Source of the DNA: Mycolicibacterium anyangense
GTDB lineage: Bacteria > Actinomycetota > Actinomycetes > Mycobacteriales > Mycobacteriaceae
Length of the DNA stretch: 64,000 nucleotides
Assembly (NCBI RefSeq): GCF_010731855.1
Contig: NZ_AP022620.1
Coordinates: forward strand, 62,001-126,000
Direction of reading: 5' to 3'
Shown piece by piece: positions 41,551 through 49,523 of this stretch. The notes under the pieces were generated by a model, which searched no databases, was not told the origin of the DNA, and saw only the letters and a list, made by a program, of their open reading frames with translations. The stretch's first letter is position 1; the number at the start of each line of letters is the position of its first letter. The translations under genes were made by a program, and so were the position numbers.

Positions 41551-42305
41551 GTCCCGACAGCACGGCCCACAGCCTGGCCGCGAGTGTCTCGGCTGCCCTG
41601 GAACCGATCTACCAGCGCCTGGAGCGGCTCGCTGCCGAGGTGATGGGTGCCCGGCCCCGGCGGGCAGCGTTCACCGAGGCGCACCTGAGCGGCCTGCAAC
41701 GGCTGATCGTGGAGTTCCTCGGCGAGGAGCCGGTGGCGTGGGGGATGGGATTCATCGCCGCACCGTGGGTGGTGGACGCCAGGGAGCGCTATCTGGCCTG
41801 GTGGCAGCGGGAGGGCGAGCGGGTCGCTCGGCTGCGGCTCAATTTCGATCCGGCGAGCATCGACGTCTACGACTACCTGCAGATGGACTGGTACCAGCTG
41901 GCCCAGCGCGGCCAGGCCCGGGTCGCCTACGGGCCCTACGTCGACTACAGCGGCTCGGATATGTACACGCTCACCGCGACCATTCCGGTGGTCGCCGACG
42001 GCGATTTCCTGGGTGTGGCGGGCGCTGATCTCGCGGTCGGCGAGGTGGAACACCGCCTGGTCGGCATCCTTCGCCAGAGTCCCGAGGACGTCGTCATCGT
42101 CAGCACCGAGCGGCGGGTGATCGCCGCCAACACCCCGAGGTGGGTGGTCGGTTCCCGGTTGTCGACGCTTCCCGTCGCAGGTCCGCGCACGGATCCATCG
42201 GCATTCCGCGAGGTCGTCGAGGTCCCACTGGGTGTGGGCTGGACGCTGGCCGTCGGGTGGCCCCTGGCCGGAACGGAAGGGACGTCGCTGCCGAGCAGCT
42301 ATTGA
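41547..42305 (+). CDS. Stand-alone cytosolic Cache-domain protein, putative amine sensor
   Basis: A 252-residue protein with no signal peptide and no transmembrane helix, but with the membrane-distal motif of dCache domains: MDWYQLAQRGQARVAYGPYV, DYSGSDMYTLTATIPVVADG and DFLGVAGADLAVGEVEHRLV. Such domains are normally the extracellular ligand-binding part of chemoreceptors and kinases; here it is alone and soluble. The C-terminal part (VVIVSTERRVIAANTPRWVV) resembles the second half of a Cache module. Its GTG start overlaps the GntR stop by 4 bp, so the two proteins are made together. I infer a ligand sensor or co-effector of the regulator; function unproven. Confidence 0.78.
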   Translation: MSPDSTAHSLAASVSAALEPIYQRLERLAAEVMGARPRRAAFTEAHLSGLQRLIVEFLGEEPVAWGMGFIAAPWVVDARERYLAWWQREGERVARLRLNFDPASIDVYDYLQMDWYQLAQRGQARVAYGPYVDYSGSDMYTLTATIPVVADGDFLGVAGADLAVGEVEHRLVGILRQSPEDVVIVSTERRVIAANTPRWVVGSRLSTLPVAGPRTDPSAFREVVEVPLGVGWTLAVGWPLAGTEGTSLPSSY

Positions 42306-42329
42306 CAATTAAGAATCTACTTCTAGAGT
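42302..42329 (+). promoter_or_regulatory. Strong sigma-A promoter of the P450 operon
   Basis: TTGACA (42302-42307) and TAGAGT (42324-42329) are separated by 16 bp. The -35 box overlaps the stop codon of the Cache gene. The P450 ATG at 42372 has GGAGG 8 bases upstream, so transcription from about 42336 gives a short leader. This promoter is much closer to consensus than others in the window. Confidence 0.7.
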
Positions 42330-42371
42330 ATTTGGCTACCGCCGTGTCGCATACTCGTGGAGGTAGCACCC

Positions 42372-43574
42372 ATGTCTTCTTTGACCGTCGGGCCCGTCCC
42401 GGCCTTCGACGTCGCCGATCCGGCGTTTTCCATCACCTCTGACGAGGTCCACCAGGCCCGTGAGCGCAGCTGGTACGCCACGACGCCCTACGGCATCGCG
42501 GTGCTGCGCTACGAGCAGGTCAATCGTCTGCTCAAGCACCCGAATCTGCGCCAGGGCAGCATCGCCTGGCCTGCCCACAACGGCGTCACCGAGGGGCCGT
42601 TGGCGCGCTGGTGGGACAGCTGGATCCTGAACAAGGAAGGCGAAGAGCACCACCGGCTGCGTCGGCTGTTGAACCCCGCATTCTCGCCCAAGCTCATCGG
42701 GTCGCTGGTGCCGCGATTCCAGGCCCTTGCCACCGAACTCGTCGACGGCTTCACCGAGCCGGACCGCTGCGAGTTCGTCGGCGAGTTCGCCGAACCGTAC
42801 GCCGCCCGGGTCATCGCGATCATGCTGGGGCTGCCGGAGTCCGAGTGGCGGGTCATCGCCTCCGAGGCGTCCACCATCGGCCTGGCCATGGGGGTGACGC
42901 TGCGCTCGGACCTGGCACTCATCGAAGCCGCGCTGCAGCGACTCTACGAGTACAGCGACGCGCTGATCGCCGATCGCCGGCGCCACCCGCGCGAGGATTT
43001 CGTCACCGCCATGGTGAACGCCTCCCGTCCCGAGGACGGCCGCCTCAGCGACACCGAGATGCGAGATGCCCTGGTGCTGTTGATATTCGGTGGCTTCGAC
43101 ACCACCCGAAATCAGCTCGGGCTGGCGATGCAGAGCTTCATGGCCAATCTCGATCAGTGGCGGCTGCTGGCCGAACGCCCCGAGCTCGGTGGCAAGGCCG
43201 TCGAGGAGGTGATGCGGGTGAACCCCACCGTTCGCTGGGTCACTCGTGAGGTGCTGGAGACCTTCGAATACGAGGGTGCCACACTCGAAGCCGGTACTAC
43301 CGTCCACCTCTACAGCGAGTCGGCTGGCACCGACCCGCGCGTGTTCAGCCCTGGCTTCGACATCACGGCAGAACGCAAGCCGCACTTCGGGTTCGGTGGT
43401 GGTGCCCATCACTGCCTCGGCCACTTCGTGGCGCGCTCGGACATGAGTGAGGCGCTTCCCCTGCTGGCCCGCCGGATGCGCGACCCGTATGAACTGCCCG
43501 GGGCCAGCTGGCTGCCCGACTCCGGCAACACCGGCCCGATCCGGCTCCCTATCGGCTTCACCCCAGCCGTCTGA
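42372..43574 (+). CDS. morA: Cytochrome P450, CYP151 (MorA/PipA)-like
   Basis: A 400-residue soluble P450. The oxygen-activation motif in helix I is LLIFGGFDTTRNQLGL, where the usual AGxxT is GGFDT; helix K has EEVMR (ExxR); and the heme loop is FGFGGGAHHCLGHFVA with axial Cys348. It starts MSSLTVGPVPAFDVADPAFS. Family, size and above all the following ferredoxin and reductase genes plus a glutamine synthetase-like gene match the CYP151 systems for morpholine, piperidine and pyrrolidine oxidation in mycobacteria (morABC, pipA). The enzyme would hydroxylate the carbon next to nitrogen, so the ring opens to an amino-aldehyde. The exact substrate here is inferred. Confidence 0.88.
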   Translation: MSSLTVGPVPAFDVADPAFSITSDEVHQARERSWYATTPYGIAVLRYEQVNRLLKHPNLRQGSIAWPAHNGVTEGPLARWWDSWILNKEGEEHHRLRRLLNPAFSPKLIGSLVPRFQALATELVDGFTEPDRCEFVGEFAEPYAARVIAIMLGLPESEWRVIASEASTIGLAMGVTLRSDLALIEAALQRLYEYSDALIADRRRHPREDFVTAMVNASRPEDGRLSDTEMRDALVLLIFGGFDTTRNQLGLAMQSFMANLDQWRLLAERPELGGKAVEEVMRVNPTVRWVTREVLETFEYEGATLEAGTTVHLYSESAGTDPRVFSPGFDITAERKPHFGFGGGAHHCLGHFVARSDMSEALPLLARRMRDPYELPGASWLPDSGNTGPIRLPIGFTPAV

Positions 43575-43608
43575 ACACCCCTCGTCACCGCCAAGGAAGG
43601 ACCACACC

Positions 43609-43797
43609 ATGCGTGTCACCGTCGATCTCGTCAAATGCCAGGACCACGGCCAATGTGCCATCGCAGCCCCGCTCGTATTCGCGATGAACGATGACGGCAA
43701 GCTCGAGTACGACGGCAATCCGCCGGACTCCGAGCGCCAGAACGTCGAGGAGGCCGCCGATGTCTGCCCGGCCCAGGCCATCCTCATCGAGGACTGA
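43609..43797 (+). CDS. morB: [3Fe-4S] ferredoxin (MorB-like), P450 redox partner
   Basis: A 62-residue ferredoxin with three cluster cysteines, Cys10 and Cys16 in VKCQDHGQCAIAAP and Cys53 in ADVCPAQAI; His13 replaces the second Cys of a [4Fe-4S] motif, so a [3Fe-4S] cluster is expected, as in other P450-linked actinobacterial ferredoxins. It starts MRVTVDLVKC behind AAGGAAGG, 34 bp after the P450 gene, and its stop overlaps the reductase ATG (TGATG). It shuttles electrons from the reductase to the P450. Confidence 0.92.
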   Translation: MRVTVDLVKCQDHGQCAIAAPLVFAMNDDGKLEYDGNPPDSERQNVEEAADVCPAQAILIED

Positions 43798-45005
43798 TGG
43801 AGTCCGCAGGCCACGTCGCCGTCGTCGGCGGCTCACTGGCCGGCCTTCGTACGGCCGAGCAGCTGCGGGCCCACGGCCACACCGGTCCGATCACGGTGTT
43901 CGGGGCCGAACGGCACTTCCCATACAACCGGCCACCGCTATCCAAAGAAGCTTTGGCTGAAGGCAATTGGCCATCAGCCGGTGATCTTGCCGGTGCGCTG
44001 GCCTTTCGCCGCCGAGCCACCGTCAGCGATGTCGACTTCCGCCTGGGCACCTCTATCGTGGCTGCGGACCTTACTGCGCAACGGCTCTTCGACCGCAACG
44101 CACGCAGTGCGGATTACGACGGACTCGTCATCGCCACCGGCCTGCGGCCGCGGCGGCTGTCGGTACCCGGCCCGGATGGCGGGCGCCATGTGCTGCGCAC
44201 CGTCGAGGATTGCGTGCAGCTGCGTGCCGCGCTCGCCGGGCCGCGCCGCGTCGTTGTGGTCGGCGGGGGATTCATCGGATGCGAGGTCGCCGCGACATTG
44301 CGGGTACTCGGCCACCACGTCACGGTGGTGGACCCGGCCGGGCCCCCGATGCAGCGCGTCCTCGGGCCGGAGCTCGCCGAGGCAGTGCGGCGCCACCACT
44401 GCGCTGCGGGAATCGAATTCGTGATCGGAGCCGGGGTCGCAGCGTTGTGCGGCGCGGAAACCGTATCGGGTGTGGTCCTGGACACCGGCCAGACGTTGGC
44501 TGCCGACGTCGTCGTCGAGGCCATCGGATCCCACTGCAACGTCGAGTGGCTGGCGGGGCAGGGACTTGATCTCAGCGACGGGGCGCTCGCCGACAACCAC
44601 CTCGCGGTCTGCGGCGCCGGGAACGTCGTCGCCGTTGGCGACGTCGCACGGTTCCCCAATCCGCTGTTTGACGACGTCGCCCGCCGCGTCGAGCACTGGT
44701 CGATCCCCGCAGACACCGCCAAACGGGCGGCGGCAACCCTGCTGGAAGCCCAGTGCGACAAACCGTTTGCGCCGATTCCGTCGTTCTGGAGCAACCAGCT
44801 CGATCTGCGTCTGCAGGGTTTCGGTGCACCGGGCCTCGGTGACGAGGTGTGCATCGAGGAGGGCCGTCTCGAGGATCTGACGGCCGGCGTGGTCGCGACG
44901 TATCACCGCGGTTCCCGCCACGTCGGCACCGTCGCAGTGTGCCTCAGCCCAGCCCGACACCACCAGCTTCGCGACGCGTTCGCCGTCGCGGACCTCAACG
45001 CATGA
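43797..45005 (+). CDS. morC: Ferredoxin reductase (MorC-like), FAD/NAD-dependent
   Basis: A 402-residue pyridine-nucleotide-disulfide-type flavoprotein without the redox-active Cys pair, i.e. a ferredoxin reductase. FAD-binding motif: VAVVGGSLAGLRTAEQLRA; second nucleotide motif: VVVVGGGFIGCEVAATLRVL; the GD motif for FAD is NVVAVGDVARFPNP, then WSIPADTAKRAAATLLEA and a Rieske/ferredoxin-reductase C-terminal domain (SFWSNQLDLRLQGFG). It starts with ATG 43797 overlapping the ferredoxin stop. Order P450-ferredoxin-reductase equals morABC. It regenerates the reduced ferredoxin from NAD(P)H. Confidence 0.92.
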   Translation: MESAGHVAVVGGSLAGLRTAEQLRAHGHTGPITVFGAERHFPYNRPPLSKEALAEGNWPSAGDLAGALAFRRRATVSDVDFRLGTSIVAADLTAQRLFDRNARSADYDGLVIATGLRPRRLSVPGPDGGRHVLRTVEDCVQLRAALAGPRRVVVVGGGFIGCEVAATLRVLGHHVTVVDPAGPPMQRVLGPELAEAVRRHHCAAGIEFVIGAGVAALCGAETVSGVVLDTGQTLAADVVVEAIGSHCNVEWLAGQGLDLSDGALADNHLAVCGAGNVVAVGDVARFPNPLFDDVARRVEHWSIPADTAKRAAATLLEAQCDKPFAPIPSFWSNQLDLRLQGFGAPGLGDEVCIEEGRLEDLTAGVVATYHRGSRHVGTVAVCLSPARHHQLRDAFAVADLNA

Positions 45006-45030
45006 CAACACGACCCGTGAAGGGGAACCG

Positions 45031-46416
45031 ATGACCACAACATCACTGGACGCGCACCGCCAGGCGAATGCGACAGACCCCAACCTCCAGGCGGCGCTGT
45101 CGACCATCGCCGAGCGTGGTGTGGAGTTCGTCTACTTCCAGGCGATCACCATCACCGGCCGGGTGGTCGGCAAGGTGGCCCCGGCCGCGCACTTCGAACG
45201 TCTCGCGGTCAAGGGTGTGCAACAACATCAGACGGCGATCGCCAACCTGCAGGGCACCCGGGCCGGTGTGCTGCTCGCCGGCGGGGTGAATGCGCCCGAG
45301 TACACCGCGATACCCGATCTGGACACCTTCGCGGTCCTTCCCTGGGACACCAGCTTCGCCCGGGTGTTCTGCCGGCTGTATGAGCCCGACCACCTCCCGC
45401 TCAACCCCGGCGCTGAGTTCGCCTGCGACAGCCGCGGTCTGCTGCGACGCCTGCACTCGGGTTTCACCGACCGGACCGGCCTGGAACTGCGGACCGGGTG
45501 CGAGCCCGAGATGACCTGGCAGGGAGAGGGTTTGGCGGCGCGCTTTCGGCCAGGATCGAGCCCGGCCTACCACATCGAGCACCTCGAGCGGAACCGCCCC
45601 ATCGTCAAGAAGGTGGTGCAGTACGCCCAAGCGCTGGGGCTGGACATGATCGAAGGCGACTACGAGGACGAGTTCCAGGTGGAACTCAACTTCATGTTCG
45701 ACCGGGCCGACCTCACTGCTGACCGGCTGGTCACCTACCGGCAGATCTGTAAGCAGGTGGCGCGCGAGCTGGGTATCGAGGCCAGCTTCATGCCGAAGCC
45801 GGCAACGGGGATGATGGGCAACGGCTGCCACCACAACTTCAGCCTGTGGCGCGACGGCGTCAACGTCCTGGCCGACCCGGCCGTGGCCGAACTGCACCTG
45901 ACCGAGGTCGGCAAGCACGCGCTCGGCGGCCTGCTGACCCATTCCGCCGGTGCCATGCTCGTCAACGGATCGACGGTCAATTCGTACAAACGATATTGGG
46001 ATGCCGGACAATTCGCGCCATCACGTATCAACTGGGGGCTGGACAACAAGACCTGCACGGTGCGGTTGTCGGCGAACGGGCGCCTGGAGTACAAATTGCC
46101 CGATGCCGCCGTCAACCCCTACCTGTCGCATGCGGTGATCCTGGCCGCCTGCGAAGACGGGATCAAGAATTGCACCGATCCCGGCCAGCCCACGGTGGGG
46201 TCGTCCTACGACACCGAGCAGGACGCCCGGTTCCCGGCATTGCCGCTGACTCTGGGCGAGGCGATCGACGCCTTCAAGGCCGACACGGTGTTGCGGGACG
46301 CCCTCGGCGCGGATCTGTCGGCGCTGCTCGTCGATTTCCACGCCGACGAATGGGCCCGATTCTGCGGCTACGTCACCGATTGGGAGCGTGATATGTACTG
46401 GGATGATCTGCCGTGA
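45031..46416 (+). CDS. Glutamine synthetase-like gamma-glutamylamide ligase
   Basis: A 461-residue GS-fold protein, shorter and more divergent than GlnA. Recognisable sites are LRTGCEPEMTWQGEG, EGDYEDEFQVELNFMFDRAD, the ATP/metal segment MPKPATGMMGNGCHHNFSLW and NSYKRYWDAGQFAP then SRINWGLDNKTCTVRL (the catalytic Arg region), and LPDAAVNPYLSHAVILAACE. Enzymes such as PuuA, IpuC and GlnA-like anilide synthases use this fold to attach glutamate to amines. The gene follows the P450 reductase by 25 bp behind AAGGGG. It probably gamma-glutamylates the amine or the ring-opened amine in this pathway; ammonium as substrate is unlikely. Confidence 0.85.
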   Translation: MTTTSLDAHRQANATDPNLQAALSTIAERGVEFVYFQAITITGRVVGKVAPAAHFERLAVKGVQQHQTAIANLQGTRAGVLLAGGVNAPEYTAIPDLDTFAVLPWDTSFARVFCRLYEPDHLPLNPGAEFACDSRGLLRRLHSGFTDRTGLELRTGCEPEMTWQGEGLAARFRPGSSPAYHIEHLERNRPIVKKVVQYAQALGLDMIEGDYEDEFQVELNFMFDRADLTADRLVTYRQICKQVARELGIEASFMPKPATGMMGNGCHHNFSLWRDGVNVLADPAVAELHLTEVGKHALGGLLTHSAGAMLVNGSTVNSYKRYWDAGQFAPSRINWGLDNKTCTVRLSANGRLEYKLPDAAVNPYLSHAVILAACEDGIKNCTDPGQPTVGSSYDTEQDARFPALPLTLGEAIDAFKADTVLRDALGADLSALLVDFHADEWARFCGYVTDWERDMYWDDLP

Positions 46417-47126
46417 CGCGCACACTCAGGCTGGCCTGCCTGGATTCCGAAGCGCCACCGCTGTTTTCGTTGTGGAACCCGAAGGACGGGCGGCAGGGCT
46501 ATGAGCCGTCGGTCGCCGAAGCGCTCGGAGCCGAACTCGGGCTACCCGTCGAATGGGTGATGGTGCCGTGGATCGACATGATCCCGGCCGTGCAGCGCGG
46601 CGATGCCGATGCCGTCCTGTGCGGGCAGGGGATCACCGCCGAGCGACTCTCCCAGGTCGACTTCACCCGTCCCTATGCGATCTTCCATGAAGGCGTCCTG
46701 GTCCGTCGCGGTGCCGGGATCCGCGGGCCAGCGGATCTGGTGGGGCGCCGGGTCGCGGCGATCGAGAACAGCACCAACATGGCGCTGGCCGAGACATTCA
46801 CCGGGGCGATCCCGGTGGCGTTCGGAGCCGGGTCGGACGATGTCTACGCAGACATGCTGGCGGCGCTCGCCTCAGGGGATGTCGACGCGGTTGTCGACGA
46901 CGATGTCGTGTTCGTGCCGCTGGGCGCCAACCACCCTGACTACGAGCTGGCCTTCACGGTCCGGACGGCCAACCGGTGGGGCATCGGCGTGGCCAAGGAC
47001 CGCCCGGAGGTGCTGGCCGAGATCGACACCGCGCTCGCACGGATCATCGAGTCGGGACAACTGCGCGAGGTGTGGACTCGGTGGTTGCCCACCCTCGACT
47101 ATCCGCTGGGTGGACCCTCGGCATGA
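46413..47126 (+). CDS. Cytosolic periplasmic-binding-protein-fold protein (SBP_bac_3)
   Basis: A 237-residue protein of the type-3 solute-binding fold: RLACLDSEAPPLFSLW, the Asp/Arg loop VDFTRPYAIFHEGVLV, VGRRVAAIENSTNMALAETF and GVAKDRPEVLAEIDTALARI. Unusually it has no signal peptide, no lipobox and no adjacent ABC permease or ATPase, so it is predicted to remain in the cytosol. GTG 46413 overlaps the GS-like stop by 4 bp and its own stop overlaps puuD-like by 4 bp (ATGA). It could be a small-molecule sensor, carrier or non-catalytic cyclohydrolase-like protein of the pathway. Confidence 0.8.
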   Translation: MTRTLRLACLDSEAPPLFSLWNPKDGRQGYEPSVAEALGAELGLPVEWVMVPWIDMIPAVQRGDADAVLCGQGITAERLSQVDFTRPYAIFHEGVLVRRGAGIRGPADLVGRRVAAIENSTNMALAETFTGAIPVAFGAGSDDVYADMLAALASGDVDAVVDDDVVFVPLGANHPDYELAFTVRTANRWGIGVAKDRPEVLAEIDTALARIIESGQLREVWTRWLPTLDYPLGGPSA

Positions 47127-47860
47127 AGCGCCCACTGGTCGCGGTGATCGGCCGCCGCGCGCCGACCGTTCCGATCCTGCGCTACTCGGCCACGCTGGCC
47201 GCTGAGGCGATCTGTGAGGCGGTGTGGGCGAGCGGGGGCGAACCCGCGATACTCCACGGCAGCGCTGCCGACCCGTGTGCCGAACTCCCGGCACGGCTGA
47301 GTGCTTTCGACGCGGTCCTGCTGCCCGGCGGCGCTGACATCGAACCGCAGCGCTATGGGGCATCGCCGGCGCCTGAGACGGTCGAGACGGACTCGTTCCA
47401 AGACGATTACGATCTCGGCGTCATCAAGGCGGTGGTCGACATGCACGTGCCGACCTTGGCCATCTGTCGCGGCATGCAGGCGCTCAATGTGGCCTTCGGC
47501 GGCACGCTGGTTCAGCACGTGGCCGAGACGAGTACCCCACACCACAACGCACTTCACCGGGTGCAGGTGATCCCAGGCTCACGGCTGCACGCCGTCGTGG
47601 GTCAGGACAGCGTCGAGGTGTCGTCCTACCACCACCAAGCCGTCGACCGGCTGGGACGGGGATTGACCGTCGCCGCGACCGCCCCCGACGGTCTCATCGA
47701 GGCCGTCGAGCACGGCGAGGCGAATATCGTTGCGGTGCAATGGCACCCGGAGGATCTTCACGCCAGCTCGGCCACCGACGCGGCTCTCTTCACCGATCTG
47801 GTCGCCCGCGCCCGTGACCGCAGAAGGTTCCGGTGGCCGGCGCCGGTGGGGTGTTTCTGA
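47123..47860 (+). CDS. PuuD-like gamma-glutamyl hydrolase (class I glutamine amidotransferase fold) 1
   Basis: A 245-residue C26-type hydrolase. The catalytic Cys is in LAICRGMQALNVAFGG, and His/Glu in AVQWHPEDLH; VLLPGGADIEPQRYG and SSYHHQAVDRLGRGL are further family motifs. In the Puu pathway this type removes glutamate from gamma-glutamyl-GABA; here it would release the amino acid formed from the gamma-glutamylated intermediate. It is the last gene of the plus-strand arm, overlapping the binding-protein-fold gene by 4 bp. A paralogue is encoded at 49524-50327 in the opposite arm. Confidence 0.9.
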   Translation: MKRPLVAVIGRRAPTVPILRYSATLAAEAICEAVWASGGEPAILHGSAADPCAELPARLSAFDAVLLPGGADIEPQRYGASPAPETVETDSFQDDYDLGVIKAVVDMHVPTLAICRGMQALNVAFGGTLVQHVAETSTPHHNALHRVQVIPGSRLHAVVGQDSVEVSSYHHQAVDRLGRGLTVAATAPDGLIEAVEHGEANIVAVQWHPEDLHASSATDAALFTDLVARARDRRRFRWPAPVGCF

Positions 47861-47893
47861 CCCCTGCTGTCGCCACTCACCTGCGGCGAGTCG

Positions 47894-49414
47894 TCACGGC
47901 ATCATCTCGTGAGCCCGGATGGCCAGCAGGAGTTGTGCCCGGGTGTCGGCGCTGTGCAGGTCCCGTCCGGTGAGTCGGCCGATCTTGGCGATACGGTTAC
48001 GCATCGTGTGACGGTGGACGCCGAGTTCGGCTGCCGCGGCCTCGAGGTGCCCGTTGTGTCGCAGGAATGCCTCCAGCGTGGACAGCAGACTATCGGTGCC
48101 GCTGAGGTTGTCGTGGTCGGCGACCAGTGCGGCGATGGGCGCCGCAATGAGCTGCAGTTCGTCGGCATCGCGTGTTCCCAGGATGACATCGAACACCCCG
48201 AGGTCTGCGAAGCAGTGAACCGTATCGCCGGGGCTGCACATCGAACTGGCGATGCCGGCCTGGCGCACCGCGGTAGCGAGCGAGCCGACCGTGGTTGGCT
48301 GGCTGATTCCGCTGCGCAGTGGCCGGTGCAACTCATCGCCGATCGCCGCGACAAGATCGGGGGCGGACGGGGTGTCGGCGGCATGCAGCACGATGATCAG
48401 CCCGTCCGCTCGGGAGCTGATCAGATACGGCCGCCCCCGGGATTCGAGCACGTGGGCGGCGTGCTTCTCGGCAAGCATGATCGGGCCGGTATCGCTGACG
48501 GCCAGGACCACCAGTGCGGCGTCGGGGTCAATCCGGAAGTACCTCAGAACCGCGTCGTCGACGATGGGAGGGTCGGCCAGCAGAGCACTGGTGGCGGCCG
48601 CCCGTAGCCGATACTCGGCGTCGATCACCTTGGCCGGCTTGCCCATCTCGATCGAGATCAGGGACACCGCATGGGAGATCAGCAAGCGCTCCGTCGGCGA
48701 CGGGGGCTGTTCGGTCTTGACCGCGAGGTATCCGCGCAACGGCGCCGCCGCCTTCAACGCCTGAATGGTGCAATACCCGGAGCCGTCCGCGATCACGCGG
48801 CTGGAGTGCCGGAGCCGCTTGGTACCGGTCAGCAGACTGGCGGTGATCTCGCCGATGTGCTTTGATTCGGATCCGTTGGCGGCGAGCGTGTTTCCGTCGA
48901 CATCGATGACGACGACGGTGGCCGACAGGATCTTGCTCAAGGAGCTGACAACGGCAGGGATGCCGCTTCGTAGTGTCTCCCGGGCCAGTACCTCCTGCTG
49001 GTCGACGACGCGCTGCACCGAACGCAGCTGATCGGCGGTGACGTCGTCGATGATGGCGCGGGTGATGGCGATGAAGGGTGTCTGGGCGGGGACACTCAGG
49101 ACGGGCAGCCCCAGCGCGTCGCCCGCGGCGATGATGCCCGGTGGCACCGAGCGGTGGGTGGTACCGGTGTCGAAAGCGAGCGCGGTGATCCCGGCGGCCG
49201 AGAGCCGCGCAAGGTAGTCGAACTGTTCCTCGGCGGTCGTGCCGACATTCATCCCGGTGGTCATCACGAGCTCGCCACCGGTGAGGTAGGGGGTGGGATC
49301 CTCGAGTTCGATGGCGTGCGCCCAGCCGATGGTGCGGTCGGCGTTGTCCTGGCCCGCGACCAATGTCAATCCCAGGGCGGGGTCGTGCGTGAGCCTGCGC
49401 ACCGTCATCGCCAT
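47894..49414 (-). CDS. PucR family transcriptional regulator
   Basis: A 506-residue regulator with an N-terminal PucR domain (LTLVAGQDNADRTIGWAHAI, ELEDPTPYLTGGELVMTTGM), a middle GGDEF/GAF-like region of unassigned ligand (VVVIDVDGNTLAANGSE), and the C-terminal PucR-type HTH: TLEAFLRHNGHLEAAAAELG followed by VHRHTMRNRIAKIGRLTG. Such proteins activate purine, GABA or polyamine catabolic genes. It is the last gene of the minus-strand arm and probably controls the promoter upstream of gabT. The start may be two residues later (ATG 49408). It ends 34 bp from the converging puuD-like gene. Confidence 0.9.
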   Translation of the reverse strand: MAMTVRRLTHDPALGLTLVAGQDNADRTIGWAHAIELEDPTPYLTGGELVMTTGMNVGTTAEEQFDYLARLSAAGITALAFDTGTTHRSVPPGIIAAGDALGLPVLSVPAQTPFIAITRAIIDDVTADQLRSVQRVVDQQEVLARETLRSGIPAVVSSLSKILSATVVVIDVDGNTLAANGSESKHIGEITASLLTGTKRLRHSSRVIADGSGYCTIQALKAAAPLRGYLAVKTEQPPSPTERLLISHAVSLISIEMGKPAKVIDAEYRLRAAATSALLADPPIVDDAVLRYFRIDPDAALVVLAVSDTGPIMLAEKHAAHVLESRGRPYLISSRADGLIIVLHAADTPSAPDLVAAIGDELHRPLRSGISQPTTVGSLATAVRQAGIASSMCSPGDTVHCFADLGVFDVILGTRDADELQLIAAPIAALVADHDNLSGTDSLLSTLEAFLRHNGHLEAAAAELGVHRHTMRNRIAKIGRLTGRDLHSADTRAQLLLAIRAHEMMP

Positions 49415-49523
49415 GAGTTGTCCGCTCGCCGTTGGCGGGGCGGCTCATCGCCCGGGCGCAGACACCAGCTCATGGAACCAGGTTAGGTCCAGGCCCTGCT
49501 CAAGCCGGGCACCGGCGCGAGTT

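Noticed and set aside
42336..43814. 492-residue minus-strand open frame opposite the P450 and ferredoxin
   Set aside because: Antisense shadow; the plus strand carries P450 and ferredoxin motifs with good ribosome binding sites.
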